Assembly (NCBI GenBank): GCA_944388135.1
Contig: CALXHP010000059.1
Location: forward strand, 1-33,529
DNA from: an uncultured Gemmiger sp.
GTDB lineage: Bacteria; Bacillota; Clostridia; Oscillospirales; Ruminococcaceae
Length of the DNA: 33,529 nt
Direction: 5' to 3'
Position 1 is the first letter of the stretch, and every line of letters starts with the position of its first letter. Below the pieces are notes generated by a model. The model worked only from the letters and a program-made list of their open reading frames with translations. It was not told the DNA's origin and made no database searches. Positions 7,523 to 17,599 of the stretch are shown here, in pieces. Both the position numbers and the translations under genes were made by a program.

Positions 7523-8434
7523 TCAAGGTTTAGCGAACCCCAAAGAATTTAACAGCTGTTCATTATCTCGCCAATCTTCACGGACTTTGACCCAGCATTG
7601 CAAGTTCACTTTGACGCCAAGCAGCTCCTCAATATCCATGCGGGCAGCCGAGGCAATTTTTTTCAGCATTTGCCCTCCCTTGCCGATAATCATCCCTTTG
7701 TGACTTTTTCGCTCGCAATAAATATCTACATCAATGTCAATCAAGTCTTTATCCGGACGTTCTTTGAAACGTTCCACAACAACCGCAATTCCGTGGGGGA
7801 TTTCATCCCGCATGAACAGAAGCGCTTTCTCCCGGACCAACTCGGCTACCAATTCTTTTTCCGGCATATCGGTGAAGGCATCATCATCAAAATAATGGGG
7901 CCCCTCATTGCCATAGGGTTTTAACAAGGCAAAAAGCTCGTCGCATCCGGTTCCATCTTTGGCGGAAACCGTGACAACGGCATCAAAACATCCAAAATCC
8001 GCAATTTGCTTTTTTCGCTGTTCCAGGGCGCCAAAGTTGTCCAGAAGATCGACCTTATTGATCACAGCGATAGCCGGTCCGCCCTTCTGCAGTGCTTTGA
8101 TCATCGTCAGTTCGGAATCCGTCAATTCTCCGGCAGGCTCGAACAACATCATGGTGACATCTACGTCTTTCAAACTGGCAGCCGCTGTCTGGGTCATGCG
8201 GGCATCCAGTTTATTCCGAGCCTGATGGATGCCGGGCGTATCCATCAGAACATATTGTACGGGACCTTTGGTGATTACGCCTGTAATGCGGCTGCGGGTC
8301 GTTTGGGGTTTCTTGGTTACAATTGCCACTTTCTCCCCGACAAGATAATTGGTCAAACTGGATTTTCCAACGTTGGGGCGCCCCACCAAGGCAACAAATA
8401 CGCTGCTGGGCATTTCAGGAATCGGTTTTGCCAT
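7523..8434 (-). CDS. era: GTPase Era (16S rRNA-binding, 30S assembly)
   Basis: This 303-residue Era is complete. G1 is GRPNVGKSS at residues 18-26. The G2 area includes KPQTTRSRITG, G3 is MDTPGIHQ, G4 is INKVDLLD and G5 is VSAKDGTG. The C-terminal KH domain contains HKGMIIGKGGQMLKKI and ends with WVKVREDWRDNEQLLNSLGF, a typical Era tail. It binds the 3' end of 16S rRNA and is needed for small-subunit maturation. The start overlaps the end of dgkA by 20 bases, within the conserved order ybeY-dgkA-era-recO, which points to one transcript with translational coupling. Confidence 0.98.
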   Translation of the reverse strand: MAKPIPEMPSSVFVALVGRPNVGKSSLTNYLVGEKVAIVTKKPQTTRSRITGVITKGPVQYVLMDTPGIHQARNKLDARMTQTAAASLKDVDVTMMLFEPAGELTDSELTMIKALQKGGPAIAVINKVDLLDNFGALEQRKKQIADFGCFDAVVTVSAKDGTGCDELFALLKPYGNEGPHYFDDDAFTDMPEKELVAELVREKALLFMRDEIPHGIAVVVERFKERPDKDLIDIDVDIYCERKSHKGMIIGKGGQMLKKIASAARMDIEELLGVKVNLQCWVKVREDWRDNEQLLNSLGFAKP

Positions 8435-8912
8435 TCGTTGTTTCGCCTTTCTGTGTAGTAGAATGGTAGCGGAATATAAATAGATACGCGGGAATCAGTG
8501 CGAGGGCACATAGCACTCCTAACCACGGAGTTTGGTGCAAATTTTCCCAGAGGGTGTACCATTTGGGAAACAATATACAGCATCCCACTGCCAAGGCACC
8601 CAAAGCCGTAACCAGGACACCGCCGGCTGCCATGTCCTTGGCAGCGCCGGCGCTCCACCAGTGTTTGGTGTCAGGCTTGTCCACGGCGCGTTCTACGGCA
8701 GAGTTCATCAATTCCATGCTGAGTACGGCAGCAATGCATAAGAGAATGAGCGCCCACTCTGTGGAGGAAAATTCGGCCAGTACTCCCGCCAGGATTACGT
8801 AGCAGGCCGCACACAGATGAAACCGAAAATTGCGCTCTTGCTGTGCCGCGGCACGGATTCCATTCCATGCATATACAAAGCCGCGGCCGAAACGTTTGAT
8901 TTCAGACCTCAT
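8415..8912 (-). CDS. dgkA: Diacylglycerol/undecaprenol kinase family protein
   Basis: This 165-residue integral membrane kinase starts at ATG 8912 (MRSEIKRFGRGF), overlapping the end of ybeY by 11 bases. A longer in-frame extension exists but lies inside ybeY. The family signature ELMNSAVERAVD carries the catalytic Glu and Asn region, and QERNFRFHL is the usual N-terminal helix motif. There are three to four hydrophobic segments. In Gram-positive bacteria this family mostly phosphorylates undecaprenol for cell-wall lipid-carrier recycling. The protein is longer than the usual 120-130 residues because of an extra hydrophobic hairpin (TPWLGVLCALALIPAYLFIF) at the C-terminus. Confidence 0.93.
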   Translation of the reverse strand: MRSEIKRFGRGFVYAWNGIRAAAQQERNFRFHLCAACYVILAGVLAEFSSTEWALILLCIAAVLSMELMNSAVERAVDKPDTKHWWSAGAAKDMAAGGVLVTALGALAVGCCILFPKWYTLWENLHQTPWLGVLCALALIPAYLFIFRYHSTTQKGETTNGKTDS

Positions 8913-9402
8913 CGCTGGTATAGGAAACTGTGCGGGGCAAGCCAAGCTTGATCAGAACGGCTTCTTCCTTTTCACGCATCCGGACCGCTTCCAGGCCGCT
9001 GGCTTCGTGATCGTACCCCAGAAGATGCAGCATAGAGTGAACAGTCAAATAGGCGACCTCCCGCTGCAGACTGTGACCATATAATTCGGCTTGTTCCATA
9101 GCGCGCTCCATGGAAATGACAATGTCGCCCAAGATCTTGCAGCCATTGTCTTCGTCGATGTCATACTCGCCGTTCTCCCCCATGGGAAAACTCAGGACAT
9201 CGGTGGCGGAGTCCTTGTCACGATACTGCTTATTCAGTTCGTGGATGCGATTGTTGTCCACAAATGTTACGCTGATTTCTGCCGAACCTTCGAATTTTTC
9301 AAAATCCAATACTGCATTGCAGCTGCGACGGATCAGAATACGCAGGCCGGACGGGACCTTGACGACATTTTGGTCGTTGGTAATCAGCACCTTATTGGAC
9401 AT
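8902..9402 (-). CDS. ybeY: Endoribonuclease YbeY (rRNA maturation factor)
   Basis: This is a 166-residue zinc-dependent RNase family member. The metal-binding motif HSMLHLLGYDH places His at residues 122, 126 and 132. Other YbeY blocks are ISVTFVDNNRIHELNKQYR, DSATDVLSFPM and ILGDIVIS. I chose ATG 9402, which has an AGGAGG site eight bases upstream, over the in-frame TTG at 9411. The enzyme acts in 16S rRNA 3'-end processing and ribosome quality control, which fits its place next to phoH upstream and era downstream. Confidence 0.96.
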   Translation of the reverse strand: MSNKVLITNDQNVVKVPSGLRILIRRSCNAVLDFEKFEGSAEISVTFVDNNRIHELNKQYRDKDSATDVLSFPMGENGEYDIDEDNGCKILGDIVISMERAMEQAELYGHSLQREVAYLTVHSMLHLLGYDHEASGLEAVRMREKEEAVLIKLGLPRTVSYTSDEV

Positions 9403-9428
9403 AGGTATCAACCTCCTGTTTCTGCTTT

Positions 9429-10403
9429 TTATTGTTGATTGACTGAATGCTCAGCCGCCTTTTCATATGCCTTGACGATTTGCTGCACAAGCCGATGACG
9501 GACAACATCTTTCTCTGTCAGACGCACCTGTGCAATCCCGTCTACATCCCGCAATACTTGCAGCGCATCCACCAAGCCGCTGCGAACTTTGTCTGGCAGG
9601 TCAACTTGTGTAATATCGCCCGTAACCACCACTTTGCTACCCACACCCATTCGGGTCAGGAACATTTTCATCTGCTCAGGGGTGGTGTTTTGCGCTTCAT
9701 CCAAAATAATAAATGCATCGTCCAATGTGCGGCCGCGCATATAAGCAAGTGGAGCCACTTCGATGATCTGCTTTTCAAATAATTTTTGGAAAGTTTCCGC
9801 GCCCAAAAGATCAAACAGTCCATCATACAAAGGGCGAAGATAGGGATCAACTTTATTCTGCAAATCTCCCGGGAGGAACCCCAACTTTTCCCCTGCTTCT
9901 ACAGCGGGGCGCGTCAGAATGATCCTGCTGACATCCTTGGATTTGAATGCTTTCACGGCCATCGCAACGGCCAGATAGGTTTTGCCTGTGCCGGCGGGGC
10001 CTACCCCGAAAGTAATGGCGTGCTTCCGGATAGCGGCCAGATATTCTCTTTGCCCCAGCGTTTTGGGATGAATCGGTCGTCCCTTTGCAGTAACCGCCAC
10101 AAAATCATCCGTCAGTTCCCTGAGACGTTTCTCTTCCCCATCCCGAGCAAGGCTGATGCAATAACGAACCGTCTGCTCTTCCAAGGGGGTATGGTTCTGC
10201 ATAAGCGTAACCATGCCGTCCACGGCATGAGCCGCTGCAGTAACATCATTTTCCGAACCGGAAAAACGCAGTTCAGACCCTCGGCATACAGCGGTGACGC
10301 CAAACTCCTTTTCCAAGAGATGAATATTCTGGTCACAATTGCCAAAAATGGCTGCTGCCAACTCGATGCTGTCCAATTCAATGGAACGCTCTGCCAAATT
10401 CAT
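9429..10403 (-). CDS. phoH: PhoH family ATPase (PhoH-like, probable RNA metabolism)
   Basis: This 324-residue protein has the PhoH P-loop (GVGPAGTGKTYLAVAMAV, residues ~133-150) and Walker B FIILDEAQN (~231-239), followed by the family segments MFLTRMGVGSKVVVTGDITQ and DVVRHRLVQQIVKAYE. I place the start at ATG 10403 (MNLAERSIELDSIELAAAIFG), where PhoH similarity begins. ATG 10436, 33 bases upstream, has no ribosome site and lies at the predicted transcription start. A GGAGGG stands very close to 10403, so the start remains uncertain. The phoH-ybeY-dgkA-era order is conserved, and PhoH and YbeY are thought to act together on RNA. Confidence 0.94.
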   Translation of the reverse strand: MNLAERSIELDSIELAAAIFGNCDQNIHLLEKEFGVTAVCRGSELRFSGSENDVTAAAHAVDGMVTLMQNHTPLEEQTVRYCISLARDGEEKRLRELTDDFVAVTAKGRPIHPKTLGQREYLAAIRKHAITFGVGPAGTGKTYLAVAMAVKAFKSKDVSRIILTRPAVEAGEKLGFLPGDLQNKVDPYLRPLYDGLFDLLGAETFQKLFEKQIIEVAPLAYMRGRTLDDAFIILDEAQNTTPEQMKMFLTRMGVGSKVVVTGDITQVDLPDKVRSGLVDALQVLRDVDGIAQVRLTEKDVVRHRLVQQIVKAYEKAAEHSVNQQ

Positions 10404-10440
10404 GCCCTCCATATATCCAATGTCATAATAACCCATTCAG

Positions 10441-10449
10441 ATTATATCA
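10441..10449 (-). promoter_or_regulatory. Extended -10 promoter element upstream of phoH
   Basis: On the minus strand the sequence TGATATAAT is a perfect extended -10 box. No good -35 lies 16-18 bases upstream, which is usual for this promoter type. The predicted start is near 10434, so the phoH-ybeY-dgkA-era run could be expressed independently of the sporulation genes yqfC-yqfD upstream. Confidence 0.55.
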
Positions 10450-10537
10450 CAATATTTGCCAAAAGAAATTGTCTATTATGCACAAAATTTCTTTTTTTCT
10501 TTTGACATCTACCGTAGTTGTTATGAATGAATAGTTC

Positions 10538-11689
10538 TTACTGTTCCAAAGTAGCAATGTTGGCGCGGAACCGGTAGGTAATTGTACAGAAAACCGAATC
10601 AGTATTTGGCTCAACGTCACATGTCTCGGACTCTATAACGGCATCCGGAAATTCCGCAAAAAGTTGTGATCGGCAGTCCCGTTGGGCCAGTGCCTGGGCT
10701 TGCTGCAAAGAATAAGAAATTACACGATCGGCTTGTTCCCATACCGTTATTCTGCGAATGCATCCCGGTAATTTAAGGCGTCCGAGGTGAAAAGGAATCC
10801 ATTCCACCAGCGTGGAGTTCTGCCCGCCGGGGCCTTCCTGTTCAAAGTCATTTTGTATACCAAAAACACACCATTGGTCAAAGGAATCATAACGCCCTGT
10901 AAGGAAGGTGGTTTTGATTTGCAACGGCTGTGAACAGCTGTAGCTTTTTTCGCATCTTGCCAGGATTCTTCCATCAGATTCCTGAAAGATTTCCTTTTCA
11001 TCCCGCCCCATTCGTTTGGTATCTACCAAAAGCTCCCCTTGAGCAACGATTTGCCCGGGAGTAACGACGGCAAAACCGCTTTCGGACTCCACAGCCAGTA
11101 CCTGACCGGCTATTTTGGCATACAAGGGAACCCGGGAAAACTCCTCCCGCATGGTTTGGGTTTGCGTATCGGAAGCTTCTATATATAAACACCCCCCGGT
11201 AAAATTCAGACTGACCCAGCCAAACAGGTCACTTTGCTGTGCGGCATAATATTGCGCAGACTGTAAAGTCTCTTCCTCGAGAAAAACACCTTCGCAGATA
11301 CCGCAGTCGTCCAGAAGAACACGCATCCGCTCCTGGGAGGCTTCTGACAGAGTTCCAAAGTCAATTGCCCAAACCATCCGGTTCATTACATTTATCAACG
11401 CAAAGAAGAGAATCCCACCTAAAACCAAGCCGGGGCGACGTATGAAAAATTCCATCATATGGCCCGGCCCCAGCCGTTTGGCAACGGAAAGAGACCAGTT
11501 TCCCCGCGAGGCGATCTGCTGTAAACGAGGATAATCTCTGCCCTGTCCTTGTGCTGTAAAAGAACCTTTTTTCCATCGCAAATGTGCCAGTCGGATTCCT
11601 TGTGCAGCAGCCAGGTTTACAAAGTACTGCAAATTTTCCCCTTGGACGTAAAATCGGACGGAATCTGCAAACCACAGGTTACGCTTCAT
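10538..11689 (-). CDS. yqfD: Sporulation protein YqfD
   Basis: This 383-residue protein matches the YqfD family. It has an N-terminal soluble part (VRFYVQGENLQYFVNLAAAQ, with a YPRLQQIASRGNWS segment), one strong transmembrane helix at about residues 86-108 (PGLVLGGILFFALINVMNRM) and a large extracytoplasmic domain. That domain has the family blocks YIEASDTQTQTM, GQVLAVESESGFAVVTPGQI and QGELLVD. YqfD is produced in the mother cell under SigE in Bacillus; its biochemical role is poorly defined. The gene overlaps yqfC by 11 bases. A gap of about 100 bases with an extended -10 box separates it from phoH. Confidence 0.93.
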   Translation of the reverse strand: MKRNLWFADSVRFYVQGENLQYFVNLAAAQGIRLAHLRWKKGSFTAQGQGRDYPRLQQIASRGNWSLSVAKRLGPGHMMEFFIRRPGLVLGGILFFALINVMNRMVWAIDFGTLSEASQERMRVLLDDCGICEGVFLEEETLQSAQYYAAQQSDLFGWVSLNFTGGCLYIEASDTQTQTMREEFSRVPLYAKIAGQVLAVESESGFAVVTPGQIVAQGELLVDTKRMGRDEKEIFQESDGRILARCEKSYSCSQPLQIKTTFLTGRYDSFDQWCVFGIQNDFEQEGPGGQNSTLVEWIPFHLGRLKLPGCIRRITVWEQADRVISYSLQQAQALAQRDCRSQLFAEFPDAVIESETCDVEPNTDSVFCTITYRFRANIATLEQ

Positions 11690-11999
11690 GGTCGGAACCC
11701 TCCCACTTATTGCGGAACGAAATATCCGTGATATGCCCGGTTAAAAGAATCCTTTTCACTGCTAAAGATTCTATTCGTAATCCGGTCCCATAAAATGTTA
11801 CCAGAAGGCGCCCCATATCCAGGCAGATTTTTTCCGGTGTGAAGTCCAGCACACGCTGACATCCATCGACGGTAAGGTATCGACCGCGCAGCGAGAACTC
11901 CGGTAATCGATAAAAGCCGTCCGGCGGCTGTGCAAACATATTGTGCAGCCAGGTCACGTCAATGCGGGAATGTTTGGATTTGTGCTTTTGAGTTTTCAT
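11679..11999 (-). CDS. yqfC: Sporulation protein YqfC (YabP/YqfC family)
   Basis: This 106-residue protein fits the YabP/YqfC family. A LPEFSLRGRYLTVDGCQRVL block is followed by DFTPEKICLDMGR and then alternating hydrophobic strands ending RILLTGHITDISFR. The lysine/histidine-rich N-terminus is variable in the family. It is the first gene of a yqfC-yqfD pair, overlapping yqfD by 11 bases, and is divergent from ylbJ across a 62-base spacer. In Bacillus both pairs are SigE-dependent. A shared bidirectional mother-cell promoter region is plausible, but I could not identify clean SigE boxes by eye. Confidence 0.9.
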   Translation of the reverse strand: MKTQKHKSKHSRIDVTWLHNMFAQPPDGFYRLPEFSLRGRYLTVDGCQRVLDFTPEKICLDMGRLLVTFYGTGLRIESLAVKRILLTGHITDISFRNKWEGSDHEA

Positions 12000-12061
12000 G
12001 CGCAGGCACTCCCTCTTTCAGAACCGAATCATCACAATATACGCCTCTGGAGGTATGTTCT

Positions 12062-13114
12062 ATGAGTCGCCGATGGAAAAGCGCCTATCTTCCTGCGGGA
12101 ATCTGTATCCTGCTGACGGTACTGTTGCTGCAAAACCCGAAACTGGCTGCCGAAGGCTTTCGGGATGGACTTTTGCTCTGCATAAATACGGTTTTGCCTG
12201 CACTGTTCCCCTTTTTTGTGCTATGTGAAATCCTGCTTTCCTGTCCGCTCCAGGGGCGATTTTTGCGGCTGTTTGCCCGTCTTTTGGGTTTTCACCACGA
12301 AAAAGCCGGATTAGCCCTGCTGCTTTCTTGGTTTGGGGGGTATGCGGTGTGTGCGCACCTCGTCGAAAAACTCCACCAGGAGAATAACATGGATGCCCGA
12401 GAAAGTAATTTGCTGCTGCTTTTGGGGTGCTGTTCCAGCCCCGGCTTTGTCATTGGAAGTTTGGGTGGATTTCTGTTCAGCAATCTACGGTTGGGGATCT
12501 TATTGTACGGCCTGCAAATTGCTGCGAATCTTTTCAGCACAGCGCTGTGCTTTCCTTTGTTGCCACAGAGCTTTTCCGGGGCATGGAAAACCGGCAGCGG
12601 GCCGCAAGCTCCGGTCAGCATTCCGGCTGCAATTCAGTCAGCTGTTACCAGCAGCCTGGGGGTATGCGGTTGTGTGATATTTTTTCGCATTACTGCCGCC
12701 GTACTGCTGCCCATACTTCCCGAAGGAATCTGGTCGGTTCCGTTGCTGTCTGCTTGTTTAGAGATCAGCTCCGGCTGCGCACAGTTTGTTTCGTTGGGAG
12801 GCTTGCCAGCTCTGTATGGTTGTTGCGCATGCATGAGCTTATTGGGATTATCAGTTTGGGTGCAGATATCCTCACTGCTGCGGGGGGCGGCATCCCTGCG
12901 GATGCTGGCTGTAAACCGGTTGATTCATTTGGGATGCTTTCTGACGATGGTATGGATTTCTTCGCGCTTTTTACCCGGTACGGTCACCGTTTACAGAACT
13001 TTAAAAAGCCGCGTTATTACGACAAACCGAATTCCAATGGATGCTGCTGTGGTGGTGTTTGTCTTTGTCTGTACCACTCTTTACAAGGTACAGCAAAACT
13101 TTTATAATAAGTGA
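12062..13114 (+). CDS. ylbJ: Sporulation integral membrane protein YlbJ
   Basis: This 350-residue protein starts at ATG 12062, where GGAGG sits nine bases upstream; the frame stays open further upstream, but over yqfC. It has about eight hydrophobic segments. Family blocks are GLLLCINTVLPALFPFFVLC, LLGFHHEKAGLALLLSWFGG, and LLLLLGCCSSPGFVIGSLGG, the last matching the nucleoside-recognition/gate-type motif of YlbJ. A SLGVCGCVIFFRI segment and LEISSGCAQF follow. YlbJ is a mother-cell (SigE) protein needed for proper spore formation; a transport role is suspected but not established. It is the first gene of a tightly spaced plus-strand run of four. Confidence 0.92.
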   Translation: MSRRWKSAYLPAGICILLTVLLLQNPKLAAEGFRDGLLLCINTVLPALFPFFVLCEILLSCPLQGRFLRLFARLLGFHHEKAGLALLLSWFGGYAVCAHLVEKLHQENNMDARESNLLLLLGCCSSPGFVIGSLGGFLFSNLRLGILLYGLQIAANLFSTALCFPLLPQSFSGAWKTGSGPQAPVSIPAAIQSAVTSSLGVCGCVIFFRITAAVLLPILPEGIWSVPLLSACLEISSGCAQFVSLGGLPALYGCCACMSLLGLSVWVQISSLLRGAASLRMLAVNRLIHLGCFLTMVWISSRFLPGTVTVYRTLKSRVITTNRIPMDAAVVVFVFVCTTLYKVQQNFYNK

Positions 13115-13143
13115 GTATATTTTACCGTCATTGGGGTGAGGCT

Positions 13144-13362
13144 ATGTTCAAAAAGGTGTACTATGGCAGCAAAATTGCCCCTGCGTGTGCCTACTGCCTG
13201 CATGGAAATCCCGCATCCGATCCCAAAATGGTGCTCTGCAAACTAAAAGGTGTTGTATCGCCTTACTACAGCTGTCGTCATTTTAAATATGATCCACTGA
13301 TGCGGGTCCCCCATCGCCAGGTCTTACCGGAACTGGATCCCAAGGATTTCACCTTGGAATAA
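13144..13362 (+). CDS. Conserved small four-cysteine protein, function unknown
   Basis: This 72-residue protein starts at ATG 13144 with a GGGGTGAG site. Four cysteines at residues 15, 18, 32 and 44 (CAYC, LCKLKG, YSCRHF) give a CX2C-X13-C-X11-C spacing that could bind zinc. It is followed by the highly polar block FKYDPLMRVPHRQ. I recognise this layout as a small conserved protein of Clostridia but cannot assign a function. It lies 29 bases after ylbJ and 12 before the next gene, so it is probably co-transcribed with both. Confidence 0.8.
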   Translation: MFKKVYYGSKIAPACAYCLHGNPASDPKMVLCKLKGVVSPYYSCRHFKYDPLMRVPHRQVLPELDPKDFTLE

Positions 13363-13374
13363 GAGGAGTTTATT

Positions 13375-14235
13375 ATGGAACACAAGCACGCCAAGCAGAC
13401 AATGCGTGAACACGGGAAGGTTCTGTGGCGCGAAAAGAAAGCGGTAATGATCGTGTCTGTTTTTTTGCGCACTTCCGTGGTGCTGGTAATGATTGCACAG
13501 ATTTTCAATCGGAATTTCGAAAATGTATTCCTCTGCGTTTTGACATTGGTCCTTTTCACGATGCCTTCTTTGCTGGAAAGGAAACTGGACATTGATCTTC
13601 CCAACACTTTGGAAATAATCATCTTATTGTTCATCTATGCGGCGGAAATTCTGGGTGAGATTGGCGCCTATTATGTGACATTTCCCTATTGGGACACCGT
13701 GCTCCATACTTTGAATGGGTTTCTTTGTGCAGCAATCGGTTTCTCCTTGCTGGATATCCTGAATCGTCACAATCGAGCCCGCTTTCACCTGTCGCCGCTT
13801 TATCTGGCTATTGTGGCTTTTTGCTTTTCTATGACGGTAGGCGTCGTTTGGGAATTTTTTGAATGTGCCATGGACCAGTTCTTGTTTCTGGATATGCAGA
13901 AAGATACGGTGGTGCATAGCATTGGAACGATCCTCTTGGACCCAACCGGCGGCAATCATCCAGTCACCCTAAAAAATATTACTGATGTGATTATTGTTCA
14001 AGCCGATGGAACCCAGATAAGTTTGGGTTTGGGGGGATATATTGATATCGGTCTGCTGGATACAATGGAAGATCTTTTCGTCAATTTTATCGGTGCGTTG
14101 ATTTTTTCCATTATCGGGTATTTCTTTGTGCGCAGTCGTGGAAAAGGTACCTTTGTAAAGCGGTTCATTCCTGTCGCAAATGATGGGAACATGCGGGAAC
14201 AGGCATCAGAGAGCAAGGAGGATAAAACGATATGA
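13375..14235 (+). CDS. Multi-pass membrane protein, YjdF/DUF2238-like
   Basis: This 286-residue protein has a GAGGAG site seven bases before ATG 13375. About six to seven hydrophobic helices are visible, with YYVTFPYWDTVLHTLNGFL and VGVVWEFFECAMDQFLFLDM between them. WDT-x2-LH and W-EF-E-D patterns in or near membrane helices are typical of the YjdF (DUF2238) family, whose function is unknown. A hydrophilic loop (roughly residues 180-220, with LLDPTGGNHPVTL and DVIIVQADGTQISLG) lies before the last helices. The stop overlaps the start of the ATP-grasp gene by four bases (ATGA), suggesting translational coupling. Family assignment is by eye and moderate. Confidence 0.78.
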   Translation: MEHKHAKQTMREHGKVLWREKKAVMIVSVFLRTSVVLVMIAQIFNRNFENVFLCVLTLVLFTMPSLLERKLDIDLPNTLEIIILLFIYAAEILGEIGAYYVTFPYWDTVLHTLNGFLCAAIGFSLLDILNRHNRARFHLSPLYLAIVAFCFSMTVGVVWEFFECAMDQFLFLDMQKDTVVHSIGTILLDPTGGNHPVTLKNITDVIIVQADGTQISLGLGGYIDIGLLDTMEDLFVNFIGALIFSIIGYFFVRSRGKGTFVKRFIPVANDGNMREQASESKEDKTI

Positions 14236-15437
14236 ATTTTATTCTGGTTTCGCCCAATTTTCCGGAAACATTCCGATGGTTTGCCATTCGTTTGAATGAA
14301 AACGGCATAAACGTGCTGGGCTTGGGTGATGCCCCCTATGATGAACTACATCCGGATCTGCGCGATGCCTTGACGGAATATTATCGGGTGGACGACCTTG
14401 GCAACTATGATAATATGGTTCGCGCAGTGGGGTATTTCACCTTCCGTTACGGTAAGATCGATTGGATCGAGTCCAATAACGAATACTGGTTGGAGATGGA
14501 TGCTGCACTACGCACAGCCTTTAATATCACTACCGGACCAAAGTCCGACTCTATTCACGGTTGGAAAAGCAAGCTGGCCATGAAGGAAACCTATCAGAAT
14601 GCGGGAATCCCCTGTGCACGCTGTATTCCGGTAACTACTAAAAATGCGGCGTTGGCCTTTATCCGTGAGGTAGGATATCCCGTAATTGTAAAGCCGGATA
14701 CCGGTGTAGGCGCCAATGCTACATACCGTTTGGAAAATGAAAATGATGTAGCCGTATTTTTTACAATGCCTCCGCAGGTTCCCTATGTGATGGAGGAGTA
14801 TGTGCCAGGTGTGGTAACCACCTATGACGGCATCTGCAATTCACAGGGAGACGTCCTGTTTGCTGTCAGCCATGTTACCCCAAATTCTATTATGGATATG
14901 GTGAACGAGGGGGTCCCCACTTTTTACTATATCGATGAGCATGTGCCGGCTGATGTTGAGCGTATAGGTCGAAAAGCCCTGAAAGCATTCGGAGTTTCCC
15001 GCCGCTTTTTCCATTTGGAATTTTTCCGTTTGACCGAAACAAAACCGGGACTCGGGAAGAAAGGCGCCTTACTCGGATTGGAAGTAAACATGCGTCCTGC
15101 GGGTGGTTTTACTACGGAGATGATCAACTACGGACAAAGCGTGGATGTTTACCAGATGTATGCAGATATGGTTGCTTTTGACCGTTGCAACCACGTATAT
15201 ATCGGACCCAAACGTTTCTGCCTGTATGTGGGACGCCGTATGAATGTGGCCTATGCAAGTTCGTTGCAAGAGCTTGCAGTCATGAGCGGAAATCACCTGC
15301 GTCGGGTAGGTAAGATGCCGCCTGCATTGGCCGGAGCTATGGGCGATGAGCTGATGATCTGCTGCTACGACAGTAAGTCGGAAATGGATCAATTTGTGCG
15401 TAGGGCGTTTACTCTTTCCAAGAAAAACAAGCACTGA
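14232..15437 (+). CDS. ATP-grasp domain protein (carboxylate-amine/thiol ligase-type), substrate unknown
   Basis: This 401-residue protein starts at ATG 14232, behind an AAGGAGG site and overlapping the previous stop. An N-terminal pre-ATP-grasp domain (residues ~1-115; NFILVSPNFPETFRWFAIRL) precedes the ATP-grasp fold. The ATP-binding lysine strand reads YPVIVKPDTGVGANATYRL, the hinge strand is YVMEEYVPG, and the metal-binding Glu/Asn motif is LGLEVNMRPAGGFTTEM. The C-terminal ~90 residues look like the lid/dimer part of carbamoyl-phosphate-synthase-like or biotin-carboxylase-like enzymes. Such enzymes join a carboxylate to an amine or similar nucleophile via an acyl-phosphate; I cannot say which substrate. 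Its operon partners are ylbJ, a four-Cys protein and a membrane protein. Confidence 0.85.
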   Translation: MNFILVSPNFPETFRWFAIRLNENGINVLGLGDAPYDELHPDLRDALTEYYRVDDLGNYDNMVRAVGYFTFRYGKIDWIESNNEYWLEMDAALRTAFNITTGPKSDSIHGWKSKLAMKETYQNAGIPCARCIPVTTKNAALAFIREVGYPVIVKPDTGVGANATYRLENENDVAVFFTMPPQVPYVMEEYVPGVVTTYDGICNSQGDVLFAVSHVTPNSIMDMVNEGVPTFYYIDEHVPADVERIGRKALKAFGVSRRFFHLEFFRLTETKPGLGKKGALLGLEVNMRPAGGFTTEMINYGQSVDVYQMYADMVAFDRCNHVYIGPKRFCLYVGRRMNVAYASSLQELAVMSGNHLRRVGKMPPALAGAMGDELMICCYDSKSEMDQFVRRAFTLSKKNKH

Positions 15438-15450
15438 AAAGCGATAAATA

Positions 15451-15495
15451 AAAATCCGCCTGGGATTTCTCCATTGGAATCCCGGGCGGATTTTT
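15451..15495. terminator. Bidirectional terminator between the ATP-grasp gene and groEL
   Basis: A 17-bp stem with one G-U wobble runs from 15451-15467 (AAAATCCGCCTGGGATT) to 15478-15494, around a ten-base loop. T-runs follow on the plus strand (TTTTTATT) and, through the A-run at the left arm, on the minus strand. It lies 13 bases after the ATP-grasp stop and 26 bases after the groEL stop, so it serves both convergent units. Confidence 0.9.
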
Positions 15496-15521
15496 ATTAC
15501 ATTGTCAGGAAATGAATGGAA

Positions 15522-17162
<1,641 letters not shown>

Positions 17163-17205
17163 TTATCTCCTTTTCGTTGTTTAGCAATGCGGTAAGTTCA
17201 GATTT

Positions 17206-17508
<303 letters not shown>

Positions 17509-17539
17509 CTATTAAAAGATTTCTCTTGATAGATTATGT

Positions 17540-17566
17540 TTAGCACTCTGTTCTCCTGAGTGCTAA
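17540..17566 (-). promoter_or_regulatory. CIRCE operator (HrcA binding site)
   Basis: TTAGCACTC and GAGTGCTAA flank a nine-base spacer, which is a perfect match to the CIRCE consensus. It lies immediately downstream of the groES -10 box, so bound HrcA repressor would block initiation until heat or unfolded protein titrates GroEL. hrcA itself is not in this window. Confidence 0.98.
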
Positions 17567-17570
17567 ACAT

Positions 17571-17599
17571 ATAATAACCACTTTCCTGAAAAAAATCAA
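17571..17599 (-). promoter_or_regulatory. SigA-type promoter of groES-groEL
   Basis: On the minus strand, a -35 TTGATT (17594-17599) and -10 TATTAT (17571-17576) are separated by exactly 17 bases. The predicted transcription start falls within the CIRCE element. Confidence 0.8.

Noticed and set aside
12000-12061. Bidirectional SigE promoters in the yqfC/ylbJ spacer
   Set aside because: Only partial CATACAnT-like matches with poor -35 boxes; biologically expected but not shown by the sequence.
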